Origin: Cupriavidus pampae
GTDB lineage: Bacteria > Pseudomonadota > Gammaproteobacteria > Burkholderiales > Burkholderiaceae
Length of the DNA: 64,000 nucleotides
Assembly: GCF_914271485.1 (NCBI RefSeq)
Contig: NZ_CAJZAG010000002.1
Span: 372,001-436,000, forward strand
Reading direction: 5' to 3'
The notes beneath the pieces are model-generated. The model was not told the origin of the DNA, ran no database searches, and saw only the letters and a list, made by a program, of their open reading frames with translations. The position numbers and the translations under genes were made by a program. This document shows positions 17,639-26,309 of this stretch, one piece after another; positions within the stretch are counted from its first letter, which is position 1; each line of letters begins with the position of its first letter.

Positions 17639-18138
17639 TAACCGACCCTTTCATGTGCACTTCTGGTGAGCGACGATGAAGCGGGTCTAGTGTACTTTGA
17701 GTTACTTCAAGTCGAGTTTCACGTCATTCACATCTGCGGTAAATGAGTTTGAGATCAATCAGATAGGGCCGAATTACGGCAGACTGCGGCCATCGATTGC
17801 GAATCAGCCGAAAAGCTCAGATGGTGGGCTACGGACGTCAGGACCACGACGAGGCCGGGTAGTCATCGACCCAGTCGGGCGGCCCTACCTTTACACGCAC
17901 AATGTCTTTCATCTCCAGGTAGTTCAGCATGCTCATTTCCAACGTTCGTCGATCTCCCCGATGCAGGGTGTTTGTTCGGTAGGCAATGCTTGCCTCATTG
18001 CCTGTCGGTATGAGATGTTACGTCGGAATGCACATTGATTGTGCCCATTACACCCCGACCCGGCGTGTTCCGTAAAGTCGGCCTATCCATAGTCATCAGG
18101 GATGACTCTAATTATCCGGACTGGCCACGCGCACCCTC
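17639..18138. other. Intergenic region without a convincing gene
   Basis: About 500 bases lie between the divergent RHS and DUF4238 genes. An open stretch at 17697-18038 (plus) has no ribosome binding site, no recognisable homology and unnatural composition, so I do not call it. The DNA is visibly lower in GC than the window average. It must contain the promoters of both flanking genes, but I see no clear operator or repeat. Confidence 0.5.
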
Positions 18139-19104
18139 ATGTCAACAGACAAGAAAAGACATCATTACGTCCCTAAAGCCTATTTAAAGGCTTTTGTCGA
18201 CGCTAAGGGACGCATTTACGTTTACCGCAAGGACGAACCGGATAAAGTGCTTCACGTTAATCCCGACACAACGCAATTTCAGAAATACTATTATTCTCAG
18301 CCACTACCGGAGGGAGGCACGGATAACAATCGTCTGGAAGACTTTTTCTCAACAATTGAGGATCGTTGGCCCGACGTTGTTGCCCGCATGAAATGCCGCG
18401 AGCCTTTGAACGATAACCTCGAACAGATCTTCAACTTCATCGCACTCCAACGAGCCAGAGTGCCGGCGGCGAGAGACATGGTCGAGGCTACCATGGCGAC
18501 GACGGTCAAAGCCACCATAGCTTCAATGATCCGAGCCGGGAAAGTGCAAGCTCCGCCAGCGCCTTTGAAGCTGGAGGACATTGCCGTGACAATCGATCCT
18601 CATCAGAGCATTCACGCCATGAGCACGCTCATAGCTGCGATGGGGCCGATTTTTTCGAGAATGGGGTTAGCCGTGGTTCATAACCAAACGGGATCGCCAT
18701 TTCTTACCAGCGACAACCCGGTCTTGTGGTTTGATCCGAGCGTACCATTTGCACAGCAACACCCCTACAATACGCGACCGAATGGACCGATTAATCTGCT
18801 GTTTCCGGTCACTCCGTACGTACTTGTTTTGGGATCGAATCGGTATCTAGAAACCTTCCGAGAGCACGGACTGCTTCACACTGACGTCGAAAGCGATGAG
18901 TGGGTGCATCTGGTCAACGCCCAGATTTCTAGATTCGCCTATGAAGCGGTCATTGCCCAAGCGCCGGGAACCGAGGCCGTAATCCGCGAGTTCGCCAGTG
19001 TTTCTCCGCATGAGCCAAGTATTCTTGAAATTGATACCGCCGAAATTGTCGTTCATCGGCAGGTGTTCGGCGCGAGACCCAAAAAGCTGAAGTGGGTGCC
19101 TTGA
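18139..19104 (+). CDS. DUF4238 domain-containing protein
   Basis: A 321-residue protein with the DUF4238 opening (RHHYVPKAYLKAF), a central NFIALQRARVPAARD helix and the conserved FLTSDNPVLWFDPS motif. No enzyme activity is established for the family. The HHYVP and SDNP motifs hint at a catalytic or metal site. DUF4238 genes are scattered in accessory islands and are often near mobile or defence genes, which fits the nearby IS30 remnant and RHS cassette. No signal peptide or membrane segment is visible. It is transcribed alone and converges with the 19173-19799 gene. Lower GC than its neighbours suggests horizontal acquisition. Confidence 0.8.
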   Translation: MSTDKKRHHYVPKAYLKAFVDAKGRIYVYRKDEPDKVLHVNPDTTQFQKYYYSQPLPEGGTDNNRLEDFFSTIEDRWPDVVARMKCREPLNDNLEQIFNFIALQRARVPAARDMVEATMATTVKATIASMIRAGKVQAPPAPLKLEDIAVTIDPHQSIHAMSTLIAAMGPIFSRMGLAVVHNQTGSPFLTSDNPVLWFDPSVPFAQQHPYNTRPNGPINLLFPVTPYVLVLGSNRYLETFREHGLLHTDVESDEWVHLVNAQISRFAYEAVIAQAPGTEAVIREFASVSPHEPSILEIDTAEIVVHRQVFGARPKKLKWVP

Positions 19105-19172
19105 CAAGGATACAAGGACTTGCGCTTCCCCCTGCCGTCCAAACCTCCGCAGTACACATTGGCGTTGCCACC

Positions 19173-19799
19173 TCAATAATAGCCCGGCTGCTGATCCATC
19201 TCGCCTAGCCAAGAATAAATTCCACTGAGCATCATGAATACGCTGTCCATGATCTCGGATAGATGTCGCACATTGACGTGCCGGAGGTCGGGAAGTGAGA
19301 CCTCTCCTTTTTTGCTCTTCGGGTATCGGAACGAAAAGGACCCTGGATCGATGCTGTCTAACTTATGTATGAACCCTTCGATCGCCGGCAGTTCTTTCTC
19401 GTCTTGCCGGGGATCTAATAGCTCAAGGTGACGCCGCAGTTCGCTCCACATCGGCATAAGGCCGTGTCGTTGATCCGAGGCAGGCTCCTCGCCGGCCAAC
19501 CGTCGTGCCACTGGCAATATCAGCTTCAGTTCGAGCTCCAGCCCGTGGCGGTACAAGAAAACCAGTGGATACACCACACTATCGAGAGGCGCCTTACCTT
19601 CAGCTAGCGCGGCAATCAGGGCGTCAGCAGCATCTTTGTATCCCGCCGCGTATAGATCCAGCGGGAAATGCGTCCAACCTAGCATCGCGTTGTTTTGCCA
19701 ATCGTCGCCCTGGATGAATAGCTCTTGGCCGGCATAGGCCGAGGGGAATTTAGTCCGGGTAATGAGACCTGCTATCTCGCTGTCGTTGTCGCTGTCCAT
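19173..19799 (-). CDS. Unknown 208-aa protein with a HEPN-like RHxLE..LK motif
   Basis: I start at MDSDNDSEIAG (19799), which has AGGGA eight bases upstream; the earlier ATG at 19865 has none. The protein has no signal peptide. The stretch VYPLVFLYRHGLELELKLIL resembles the helix seen in HEPN-like and related uncharacterised families (R followed by H, then LELxLK). A second helical region with HGLMPMWSELRRHLELL follows. HEPN proteins are often RNases or nucleotide-binding partners in defence systems, but here the similarity is a single helix and the assignment is weak. It is convergent with the DUF4238 gene, 68 bases between stops. AT content is higher than in flanking catabolic genes. Confidence 0.6.
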   Translation of the reverse strand: MDSDNDSEIAGLITRTKFPSAYAGQELFIQGDDWQNNAMLGWTHFPLDLYAAGYKDAADALIAALAEGKAPLDSVVYPLVFLYRHGLELELKLILPVARRLAGEEPASDQRHGLMPMWSELRRHLELLDPRQDEKELPAIEGFIHKLDSIDPGSFSFRYPKSKKGEVSLPDLRHVNVRHLSEIMDSVFMMLSGIYSWLGEMDQQPGYY

Positions 19800-19865
19800 A
19801 ACAAAATCCCTAGATTGCCATTTGCTAGTGAAAATTACCTTTCCAAACTGCAGCGGCTTAATCAT

Positions 19866-20181
19866 ATGGACACGTGGCGTGTCGCCCTGCGTTCACATCA
19901 ATCACTTCCGTTAAGAAGGTCTGGAAAGAACGTCATACGTCACGCAGGCACCATAAGCCGTTATAGAAAGCCGACGGACCCCCTCCTCCGCTGCGGGTGA
20001 CAGGCGCCGTTCCCTCGGCCGCCTGAAGTCCGCCATCCCTTCTTGAATTCCAAGTAGCTGCCACTCAAATGGCTGCTTAAATCTAGTATCTACCGCTTGA
20101 TCTGACCGTCTAAACGGCAGTAATGGGTCGATGGCAGCCCCTCTCCTAGCAACCGAAGCACGAACAGTCGGTCTCGTGATA
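19866..20181. other. Intergenic region, nothing recognised
   Basis: About 315 bases between the 208-aa gene and the DUF1801 gene. It includes the probable promoter of the former. I see no gene, tRNA, repeat or clear terminator. It marks the change from the lower-GC accessory segment back to typical high-GC DNA. Confidence 0.4.
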
Positions 20182-20601
20182 TCACCGCGCGATCGATTTG
20201 GTAGCTTTCGCCGGCTTTGCCCGATTCAACGCGACCGCCGCCGCGATCAGCGCTCGCAGCGCAGGCTCGTCGATCTCGTCGCCTTCGTGGAAATCGATTG
20301 CACGGCGGGTGTTGCCTTCGAGACTGGCGTTGAACAGGCCCGTCGGATCCTCGAGCGAGGCGCCCTTTGCGAACGTCATCTTGACCGCGGCTTTGTAGGT
20401 CTCGCCGGTGCACACGATGCCGTGATCGGACCAGACCGGCACCCCACGCCATTTCAATTCCTCGACCGCATCAGGCGCGGCCGCCAGCACCACCGCCCTA
20501 ATGCGCGCGAGCATCGCACCCCGCCAGTCGTTTAACTCGCGGATATGCGCATCGATGAGTTCGGATGCGGATGAGGTGGGGTGGGACGGGGTCGATGTCA
20601 T
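20182..20601 (-). CDS. DUF1801 domain-containing protein
   Basis: A 139-residue YdhG/DUF1801-type protein: LARIRAVVLAAAPDAVEELKWRGVPVW then VKMTFAKGASL, typical of the family fold (similar to the Fe-chaperone frataxin-like and MmcQ/YjbR-like small domains), with a basic tail ending KATKSIAR. The start at MTSTPSHPTSS (20601) is chosen because GGAG precedes it; the upstream open frame is unrelated. The family's function is not settled. It lies close to the XRE regulator on the same strand, but about 60 bases apart, so co-transcription is possible. Confidence 0.75.
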   Translation of the reverse strand: MTSTPSHPTSSASELIDAHIRELNDWRGAMLARIRAVVLAAAPDAVEELKWRGVPVWSDHGIVCTGETYKAAVKMTFAKGASLEDPTGLFNASLEGNTRRAIDFHEGDEIDEPALRALIAAAVALNRAKPAKATKSIAR

Positions 20602-20660
20602 GGGGTCTCCGCTTTTATCGTTCTGAATGCGTGTCGTCCGATGCGAGCGCTGTGGTGCGT

Positions 20661-21143
20661 TCACGCCCACATACCGCCGCGTGTCGCCATCAGCGCCTGC
20701 GCAAGCGTGCGCACATTCTCCCAAATTTCGGATGGCTGTTGGTGGTGGTTGGTGGCGACTTCGGAGACAGCCCCTATGACGAGTTGAAGTGGGGCCTCAT
20801 CGAGAACCTGCGCGATGTGTGGCCGAAAATATTCTGGGACGTTTCCGGTGGCGAGCGCCCGCTCGAGTTCCTCCATCGTCAGCTCGCCTGAATAGCTGAC
20901 GCTAGCGCCCTTCGCCGCCATCCACAGTGCGCGTTTTCTCGGTTCGGCGTCATTGATGCCCAGCGGGGGACCGAGCAAGTCGAGGAATTGCTGACGCGTC
21001 GCGACGCTAACGTTCACTGCGCCGCGCTCAATGTCATTCAGAAACTGCGGTGAGAGCCCGGCCATGCGGGCCAGCAGTTGCTGCGTCAGGCCGAGAGCCT
21101 GACGCTTCGATAGGATCGCGGCACCGAGCGTCGCGGCTTGCAT
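20661..21143 (-). CDS. XRE-family helix-turn-helix transcriptional regulator
   Basis: A 160-residue regulator starting at MQAATLGAAIL (21143), with GGAG six bases upstream. Residues 5-60 form a Cro/C1-type HTH (LSKRQALGLTQQLLARMAGLSPQFLNDIERG). The remainder is a helical domain of unknown function that may mediate dimerisation or sense a partner. It is reminiscent of antitoxin or plasmid-type regulators, but no toxin gene is adjacent. It lies on the same strand and upstream of the DUF1801 gene. Confidence 0.8.
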   Translation of the reverse strand: MQAATLGAAILSKRQALGLTQQLLARMAGLSPQFLNDIERGAVNVSVATRQQFLDLLGPPLGINDAEPRKRALWMAAKGASVSYSGELTMEELERALATGNVPEYFRPHIAQVLDEAPLQLVIGAVSEVATNHHQQPSEIWENVRTLAQALMATRGGMWA

Positions 21144-21217
21144 GGTGAACTCCAACTTTGTCGGTTTCCACCATTAGAGTCCCTTCGTGCTTCGCTCGGC
21201 AAGCGTTCACAGAGCAA

Positions 21218-21673
21218 CTACGCCAACGACTCAGACGCCGCCCACAAATCCTCGATCGCGCGGATGCTCAGGAGGTAGCCGCCGGCGCCGGCGCCGCAGA
21301 TCACTGCCGTGGCGGCGACCGAGATGGTGGAGTGGCGGTACTCCTCCGAGCGGCGGTGGATGTTGCTGATGTGCACCTCGACGACCGGGCGGCGGATCAG
21401 TTTTACCGCGTCCAGCACGGGAATGCGGCCGAATGAGAAGCCCGCTGGATTGATGATGAGCGCGGCGTCCGCGAAGTACGCTTCCTGGATCCAGCCAATC
21501 AGCTCGCTTTCGCTGTTGGTCTGCCGGAACACGCAATCGAACTTGAACGCATCGGCCATCGCCAGGCAGTTTTTCTCGATATCGCTCAGCGTCGTGCTGC
21601 CGTAGATATGCGGCTCGCGAACGCCGAGCATGTTCAGGTTCGAGCCGTTAAGGATGTAGAGTTTTCGTTTCAT
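21218..21673 (-). CDS. aroQ: Type II 3-dehydroquinate dehydratase-like protein, divergent
   Basis: A 151-residue protein with the type II dehydroquinase frame: LNGSNLNMLGVREPHIYG (active-site Arg and Tyr), VEVHISNIHRR (Glu, His) and YRHSTIS. Two usually conserved stretches are changed: the NPGAxTHTS loop reads NPAGFSFGR, and the SNxEGxLID loop reads TNSESELIG. Catalytic Tyr and Arg persist, so activity is possible, but the substrate loop is altered. It lies 10 bases before the MHS-type transporter reading leftward and on the same strand, suggesting a catabolic quinate/shikimate role that feeds the protocatechuate cluster, rather than the housekeeping aromatic pathway. Confidence 0.75.
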   Translation of the reverse strand: MKRKLYILNGSNLNMLGVREPHIYGSTTLSDIEKNCLAMADAFKFDCVFRQTNSESELIGWIQEAYFADAALIINPAGFSFGRIPVLDAVKLIRRPVVEVHISNIHRRSEEYRHSTISVAATAVICGAGAGGYLLSIRAIEDLWAASESLA

Positions 21674-21683
21674 GTTGGATGCT

Positions 21684-23045
21684 TCAGTGACTGCCTTCGA
21701 GGCTGGTGCCTTTGGTTTCGCGGGACGTGAGGATCATGAGGAACGACAGCACATTCAGCGATCCGCACACAACGACGATGGCCCACGGCGAGCCGTTGAA
21801 CGCCTGCAGCAGCGCCACCGCGACAATCGGCATCGGCCCGCCGGTCAGCAGATTGGCGCCCGAGTACGACAGCGCTGATCCCGTGTAGCGCGCCTCGGTG
21901 GGGAACGACTCCGCGAACCACACCGGTTGGATGCCGCTCTGGAATTGCGTAAAGCCAAGGAACGCGCCCATGATCGCCATCGTCATGCCGAGCGAGCCCT
22001 GATTGAGGATCGGGAAATAAATAAGACAGCAGACCAGCGTGCAGAACGAGCCGACCAGCAGCGCGCGTTTGCGTCCAATGCGATCGCTGAGGTAGCCACC
22101 TGCAAGCGCCCCCACGATGGCGCACACGTTGGCCACCATCAGCAGCATAAAGCCGGTCTGCTTCGGCATGCCGAGGTTCCGCGTCAGGTAGCTCAGCGAG
22201 AACACGACGATCAGGTAGAACAACGCTGCCGGGCCGCAGAAGAACAGCGTCAGGCGTAGCGCAGTTTTCCAGTGATGACGCAGCACCGTGCCAAGCGGAT
22301 TGGCGCCGCGCACGCGTTTGCCTTGCTGCTTGCCTTGTTGCTGCCCCTGCTTCCGCAAGGCTTCGAATGCCGGCGTCTCGCTGACCTTCATGCGGATGTA
22401 GATGCCCAGCAGCACGAGCACGAAGCTCGCCAGGAATGGGATGCGCCAGCCGAAGCTTTCAAAGTCTTCCGCCGACAGCATCCCGGCCAGCGCGAACAGC
22501 GTCATGTTGGCCAGGATCTGGCTCAGCGGTGAGCAGATGCCGAGCAAACCCGAGTAGATACCGCGATGCTCCGGGGATGCATGTTCCACCGCCATCAGTT
22601 GCGCGCCGGTGGACTCGCCACCCAGTGCAAACCCCTGCACGATGCGCAGACTGACCAGCAGGATCGGCGCGAAGATGCCCACCTGCTGATACGTCGGCAG
22701 CAGGCCCATCAGGAACGACGACACCCCCATCACCGACACCGTGATCAGCATCAAATTGCGACGCCCCCATCGATCGCCAAGGATGCCGCACACGATCGCA
22801 CCCAGCGGGCGCGCGGCAAGACCGGCCCAGAAGCTGGCCAGCGAGGCCAGCAACGATGCCGTGGGATCGAGCGACGGAAAAAACAGCTTCGGAAAAATCG
22901 TTGCGGCGACTACGCCGTAAAGCGCGAAGTCGAACCATTCGAGCGCGGTGCCGACCGTGGCACCCGCGACCGCTCGCCGGGCCATGGATTGCTGTGCGCT
23001 GACCGGATCGGCCGCGGCACCGCTGGACTCCGTGATGACTGACAT
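21684..23045 (-). CDS. MFS transporter, metabolite:H+ symporter (shikimate/alpha-ketoglutarate-like) type
   Basis: A 453-residue 12-helix permease. The first loop motif reads GDRWGRRNLM, the N-terminus has ATVGTALEWFDFALYG, and the mid-loop copy is GYLSDRIGRKRALL, all typical of the MHS group that includes ShiA and KgtP. I start at MSVITESSG (23045) with GGGGAGAC upstream. It probably imports an aromatic or hydroaromatic acid by proton symport at the inner membrane. It shares an operon with the dehydroquinase-like gene and is divergent from the IclR regulator, which likely controls it. A basic Gln-rich insertion (QGQQQGKQQGKR) sits in the central loop. Confidence 0.85.
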   Translation of the reverse strand: MSVITESSGAAADPVSAQQSMARRAVAGATVGTALEWFDFALYGVVAATIFPKLFFPSLDPTASLLASLASFWAGLAARPLGAIVCGILGDRWGRRNLMLITVSVMGVSSFLMGLLPTYQQVGIFAPILLVSLRIVQGFALGGESTGAQLMAVEHASPEHRGIYSGLLGICSPLSQILANMTLFALAGMLSAEDFESFGWRIPFLASFVLVLLGIYIRMKVSETPAFEALRKQGQQQGKQQGKRVRGANPLGTVLRHHWKTALRLTLFFCGPAALFYLIVVFSLSYLTRNLGMPKQTGFMLLMVANVCAIVGALAGGYLSDRIGRKRALLVGSFCTLVCCLIYFPILNQGSLGMTMAIMGAFLGFTQFQSGIQPVWFAESFPTEARYTGSALSYSGANLLTGGPMPIVAVALLQAFNGSPWAIVVVCGSLNVLSFLMILTSRETKGTSLEGSH

Positions 23046-23163
23046 GTTGTCTCCCCTTCTTGTGGTTATCGCCCCCAATTGCTACCGGTTGCGTGCACTG
23101 GTATTGTTCGCGCCGTCAGAACTGCCCCGTTCCGCACCGGAATTGCTTTCCGCATGGTGAAAT

Positions 23164-23949
23164 ATGTCACTTAAATCGGGATTGAAGATCCTCGATTTCC
23201 TGGCCTCGCAAGGCGAAGGCGCCGCCTTGTCGGTGATTGCCGATGCGCTCGAATTGCCGCGCAGCACCTGCCATCGCGTGCTCGGCGAGCTCGTGGACGG
23301 CGGCTACGTGCGGCAACTATCCGACCAGAGCGGCTACATCCTCTCGATGCGCATGACATCGAATGGACTCGAGTTCCTGAGCCTGACCGGCATCGCCGAT
23401 ATCGCGCAGCCGATTATCGAAAGGATCGCCGCGGAGACCGGCGAACTCGCGCGCCTGTCCCTCGTCGACGGCGACGCCATCATCTGGGTAGCCAAAGCCG
23501 ACGGTCAACGCACGGGCTTCCGTTACGACCCCGATATGGGCCTGGCGGCACGGCTCTCGTGCACCTCGACCGGACATGCCTGGCTGATGACGATGTCGGA
23601 CGAAGACGCCGTTGCCCTCGTGATGAAGCAGGGATTTGGCCAACCGAACGAGTACGGCCCGAACGCACCGACGTCATTGAAAGCGCTACTCGGCTTTCTC
23701 CACGCGGCACGCGTGCGTGGCTACGCAATGATCGACGAAGTGTTCGCGGCGCGCATGGCTGCGGTCGCGGTGCCGGTAAAACGCGGCAACCGGTGTGTCG
23801 GCGTCATCAGCCTGGCCGGCCCCAAGACCCGGTTGAATGCCGCGCGCATCCACACGTTGTCCGTCCTGCTGTGCGAGGCGGCCAACGAGTTGGGCCAGCT
23901 CTGCAATATGGCCGGCTACCTCTCGCGACCGCCGTTGGGAAAAGCCTGA
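23164..23949 (+). CDS. IclR-family transcriptional regulator
   Basis: A 261-residue IclR protein: winged HTH at residues 1-65 (GLKILDFLASQGEGAALSVIADALELPRSTCHRVL), and an effector domain from about 80 with LSLVDGDAIIWVAKADG, LSCTSTGHAWL and the C-terminal AVAVPVKRGNRCVGVISLAGP. It is divergent from the transporter/dehydroquinase operon, with about 120 bases between starts, so it is the likely regulator of uptake. IclR regulators such as PcaR and PobR commonly control aromatic acid catabolism, and the pca genes lie just downstream. The start codon has only a weak ribosome site. Confidence 0.87.
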   Translation: MSLKSGLKILDFLASQGEGAALSVIADALELPRSTCHRVLGELVDGGYVRQLSDQSGYILSMRMTSNGLEFLSLTGIADIAQPIIERIAAETGELARLSLVDGDAIIWVAKADGQRTGFRYDPDMGLAARLSCTSTGHAWLMTMSDEDAVALVMKQGFGQPNEYGPNAPTSLKALLGFLHAARVRGYAMIDEVFAARMAAVAVPVKRGNRCVGVISLAGPKTRLNAARIHTLSVLLCEAANELGQLCNMAGYLSRPPLGKA

Positions 23950-23955
23950 GCGGCC

Positions 23956-24927
23956 TCAGCGCGGTGCCGACAGGTCCCGCGCCATGGCCGCCAGCGCCTC
24001 GGCCATGGGTCCGAGCGTGCGGTCGCCGCGCCGCAGCAATCCGATCGGTTCCTCGGTGCCCTGCGTGTCGATGGGCAGCAGCATGAGTTCGCCATCGGCC
24101 ACGGCACGTCGCGCGGCCGATAGCGGCGCGGCCCATACGTGTTCGCCCTGCGCCGTGATCAACCGACCGAGGTACGCGTCGGCGGTCTCCAGGCATGCCG
24201 GTGGCAATGACAGGCCATGCCGCGACAGCAGACTTTCTATGCTGTGACGCGGAATGGAACCCTGCGCCGGGATCACGAGCGGGTACGCGAGCACATCCAG
24301 CATGGTCGGCCGCTCGGTCGCCGCCAGCGGATGGCCGGCGCGTACCGCGAGCACGAGCGGTTCGGGGCCCAGCGATTCGAACCACAGCCCCGCCATGGCG
24401 GTCGGGTCATCCATGCGCGCAATGGCGATATCGATCTGGTCTGCCTTGAGGGCTTCGATCAGCTCTCGATTCATACCGGTCTGCACCACGAGTGCGACCT
24501 CCGGGTGGGCACGGCGGAACTGCGTGACGGTATCGAGCAGCAACGCGGGCACGATGCTCGGGAGCGCGCCAAGCCGGATCCGCTCCACAGTGGCGGCGGT
24601 CACGCCAGCCAGGCTATCGGCGGCCGCATCGACGCTATCGAGTACACGCATCGCCAGGCCGAGAAACTGCACGCCCGCCGTGGTGAGCTGGGTGCCTGAG
24701 CGCTGGCGAATCAGCAGGCGCGTACCGGCCAGTTCCTCGAGTTCGTTCAGGGTTTTCGAGATCGCGGGCTGCGTCAGGCCCAGTTGTTCGGCCGCGCGCC
24801 CCAGCCCGCGCGCCTGTGCGACGGCCACGAAGCAGTGCAGGTGCCGCAGGCGTACGCGCGAGCGGAACGCTGCCGATCGCATGCCCGCAGCCGCTTCATC
24901 TTCACCGCCGTCGGTGGGCTTTCTCAT
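23956..24927 (-). CDS. pcaQ: LysR-type activator of the pca genes
   Basis: A 323-residue LysR regulator of the PcaQ type. The HTH is at about 35-60 (AQARGLGRAAEQLGLTQPAISKTLNELEELAG). The effector domain has LGALPSIVPALLLDTVTQF and ARMDDPTAMAGLWFE, closely following PcaQ. It is divergent from pcaHGBC across about 90 bases, the classic arrangement. PcaQ senses beta-carboxymuconate or gamma-carboxymuconolactone and activates the structural genes. The frame allows a shorter start at MRSAAFRSRVRL, but I keep the first ATG. Its stop lies seven bases from the IclR stop, in convergent orientation. Confidence 0.88.
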   Translation of the reverse strand: MRKPTDGGEDEAAAGMRSAAFRSRVRLRHLHCFVAVAQARGLGRAAEQLGLTQPAISKTLNELEELAGTRLLIRQRSGTQLTTAGVQFLGLAMRVLDSVDAAADSLAGVTAATVERIRLGALPSIVPALLLDTVTQFRRAHPEVALVVQTGMNRELIEALKADQIDIAIARMDDPTAMAGLWFESLGPEPLVLAVRAGHPLAATERPTMLDVLAYPLVIPAQGSIPRHSIESLLSRHGLSLPPACLETADAYLGRLITAQGEHVWAAPLSAARRAVADGELMLLPIDTQGTEEPIGLLRRGDRTLGPMAEALAAMARDLSAPR

Positions 24928-24941
24928 AACTTAAATTCATG

Positions 24942-24972
24942 CTTCATTGACGAAATCTCAATTTACATGAAG
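24942..24972. promoter_or_regulatory. Inverted repeat in the pcaQ-pcaH divergent promoter region
   Basis: CTTCAT (24942-24947) and ATGAAG (24967-24972) form an inverted repeat with 19 bases between, in an AT-rich stretch between the divergent pcaQ and pcaH starts. The location is where a LysR activator would bind. The arms are short, so this is only a candidate PcaQ site. Confidence 0.35.
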
Positions 24973-25019
24973 TTTTTGCGCGCATAAAGTGCTAGCCAAC
25001 AAGTTATGGAGACAATGCG

Positions 25020-25721
25020 ATGACGCGCCTTGCCCAATACCGCCGTCCTTGGTGGAACACCCAACCCGACTATCGATACGATCCCTATGGCTCGACGCAA
25101 CTGCGCGCGCCGCAGCAGGCGCTGATCCCGATTGCGCAGTCATTGTCCGAAATCACCGGCCCGACTTTCGGCCCGGAGTTCGTCCATCAGGGCGACAACG
25201 ACCTGACCGTCGGCAACGGCGGCGAACCGATCGGCGAGCGCATTCTGGTCACGGGCCGGGTGCTCGACGAGAATGGCCGTCCCGTGCCAAACGCGCTGAT
25301 CGAGATCTGGCAGGCCAACGCGGCCGGACGTTACACGCACAAGCGCGATCAGCACGATGCACCGCTGGACCCACATTTCTCGGGGGAAGGTCGCACGATC
25401 AGCGATGCCCAGGGCCGCTATCAGTTCAAGACGATCAAGCCGGGCGCCTATCCCTGGCGCAATCACCACAATGCCTGGCGGCCTCAGCATATCCATCTGT
25501 CGCTGTTCGGCAATGCCTACGCCACGCGTCTGGTCACGCAGATGTATTTCCCCGGCGATCCGCTGCTCGCGTTCGATCCGATCTACCAGTGCGTGCCCGA
25601 TGAAAAGGCGCGCGAGCGGCTGATTGCGACATTCGACTGGGAAACCACGCAGCCCGAGTACGCGCTCGGCTACCGCTTCGATATCGTCTTGCGCGGGCGC
25701 GACGCCACGCCGATGGAGTAA
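25020..25721 (+). CDS. pcaH: Protocatechuate 3,4-dioxygenase beta subunit
   Basis: A 233-residue catalytic subunit. The non-haem Fe(III) ligands are visible: two Tyr, one in GAYPWRNHHNAW, and the His pair in WRPQHIHLSLFG. The N-terminal arm (RRPWWNTQPDYRYDPYGST) is the family's typical extension. Together with PcaG it cleaves protocatechuate intradiol to 3-carboxy-cis,cis-muconate in the cytoplasm, the first step of the beta-ketoadipate pathway. GGAG lies upstream of the ATG. It heads the pcaHGBC operon, with five bases before pcaG. Confidence 0.95.
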   Translation: MTRLAQYRRPWWNTQPDYRYDPYGSTQLRAPQQALIPIAQSLSEITGPTFGPEFVHQGDNDLTVGNGGEPIGERILVTGRVLDENGRPVPNALIEIWQANAAGRYTHKRDQHDAPLDPHFSGEGRTISDAQGRYQFKTIKPGAYPWRNHHNAWRPQHIHLSLFGNAYATRLVTQMYFPGDPLLAFDPIYQCVPDEKARERLIATFDWETTQPEYALGYRFDIVLRGRDATPME

Positions 25722-25726
25722 CAGAC

Positions 25727-26305
25727 ATGCTCTACGCCACTGCATCCCAGACCGTTGGCCCGTACCTGCATATTGGCCTGGCAGGACTGGATTGCGTCGA
25801 CCTGACCGCCGACGCGCCAGAACTCGCCAGCCATCGCATCGTCATCGAAGGCCGCGTTATCGACGGTCGCGGCGACCCCGTGCCCGACGGCATGGTCGAG
25901 ATCTGGCAGGCCAACCCGGCCGGCCGCTATCGCCACCCCGATGATCAACGCGAGTTACGTCTGACCGCGGGCTTCACCGGCTTCGGGCGTGTGCCAACGG
26001 GCCCGAATGGCGAATTCCGCTTTGTCACCGTCAAACCCGGCGCGGTGCCGGACGCGGACGGCAAGCCGGAAGCCATGCAGGCGCCGCACATCATGGTGTC
26101 GGTATTCATGCGTGGGCTGGTCAAGCACGTTGCCACGCGTATGTATTTTCCGGACGAAGTCGCTGCCAATGCGAGCGACCGCGTGCTGGCACTGGTACCT
26201 GAGTCGCGCCGCGGCACGCTGATCGCGAGCGATGACGGCAGTGGTACGCTGCGTTGGAACGTCGTGCTACAGGGCGACGGCGAGACCGTGTTCTTCGATA
26301 TCTGA
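25727..26305 (+). CDS. pcaG: Protocatechuate 3,4-dioxygenase alpha subunit
   Basis: A 192-residue partner of PcaH. It opens with ATASQTVGPYLHIGLAGLD, has the shared MVEIWQANPAGRYRHP segment and the VKPGAVP loop, and ends LRWNVVLQGDGETVFFDI. The alpha subunit lacks the full set of iron ligands and forms part of the active-site wall. Alpha and beta are homologous (the EIWQAN..GRY stretch occurs in both). It starts five bases after the pcaH stop, and its stop is four bases before pcaB, so the genes are tightly coupled. Confidence 0.95.
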   Translation: MLYATASQTVGPYLHIGLAGLDCVDLTADAPELASHRIVIEGRVIDGRGDPVPDGMVEIWQANPAGRYRHPDDQRELRLTAGFTGFGRVPTGPNGEFRFVTVKPGAVPDADGKPEAMQAPHIMVSVFMRGLVKHVATRMYFPDEVAANASDRVLALVPESRRGTLIASDDGSGTLRWNVVLQGDGETVFFDI

Positions 26306-26309
26306 ACGC

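Noticed and set aside
17697..18038. A 113-codon open frame between the RHS and DUF4238 genes
   Set aside because: No ribosome site, no recognisable domain, and it would occupy the shared promoter region.
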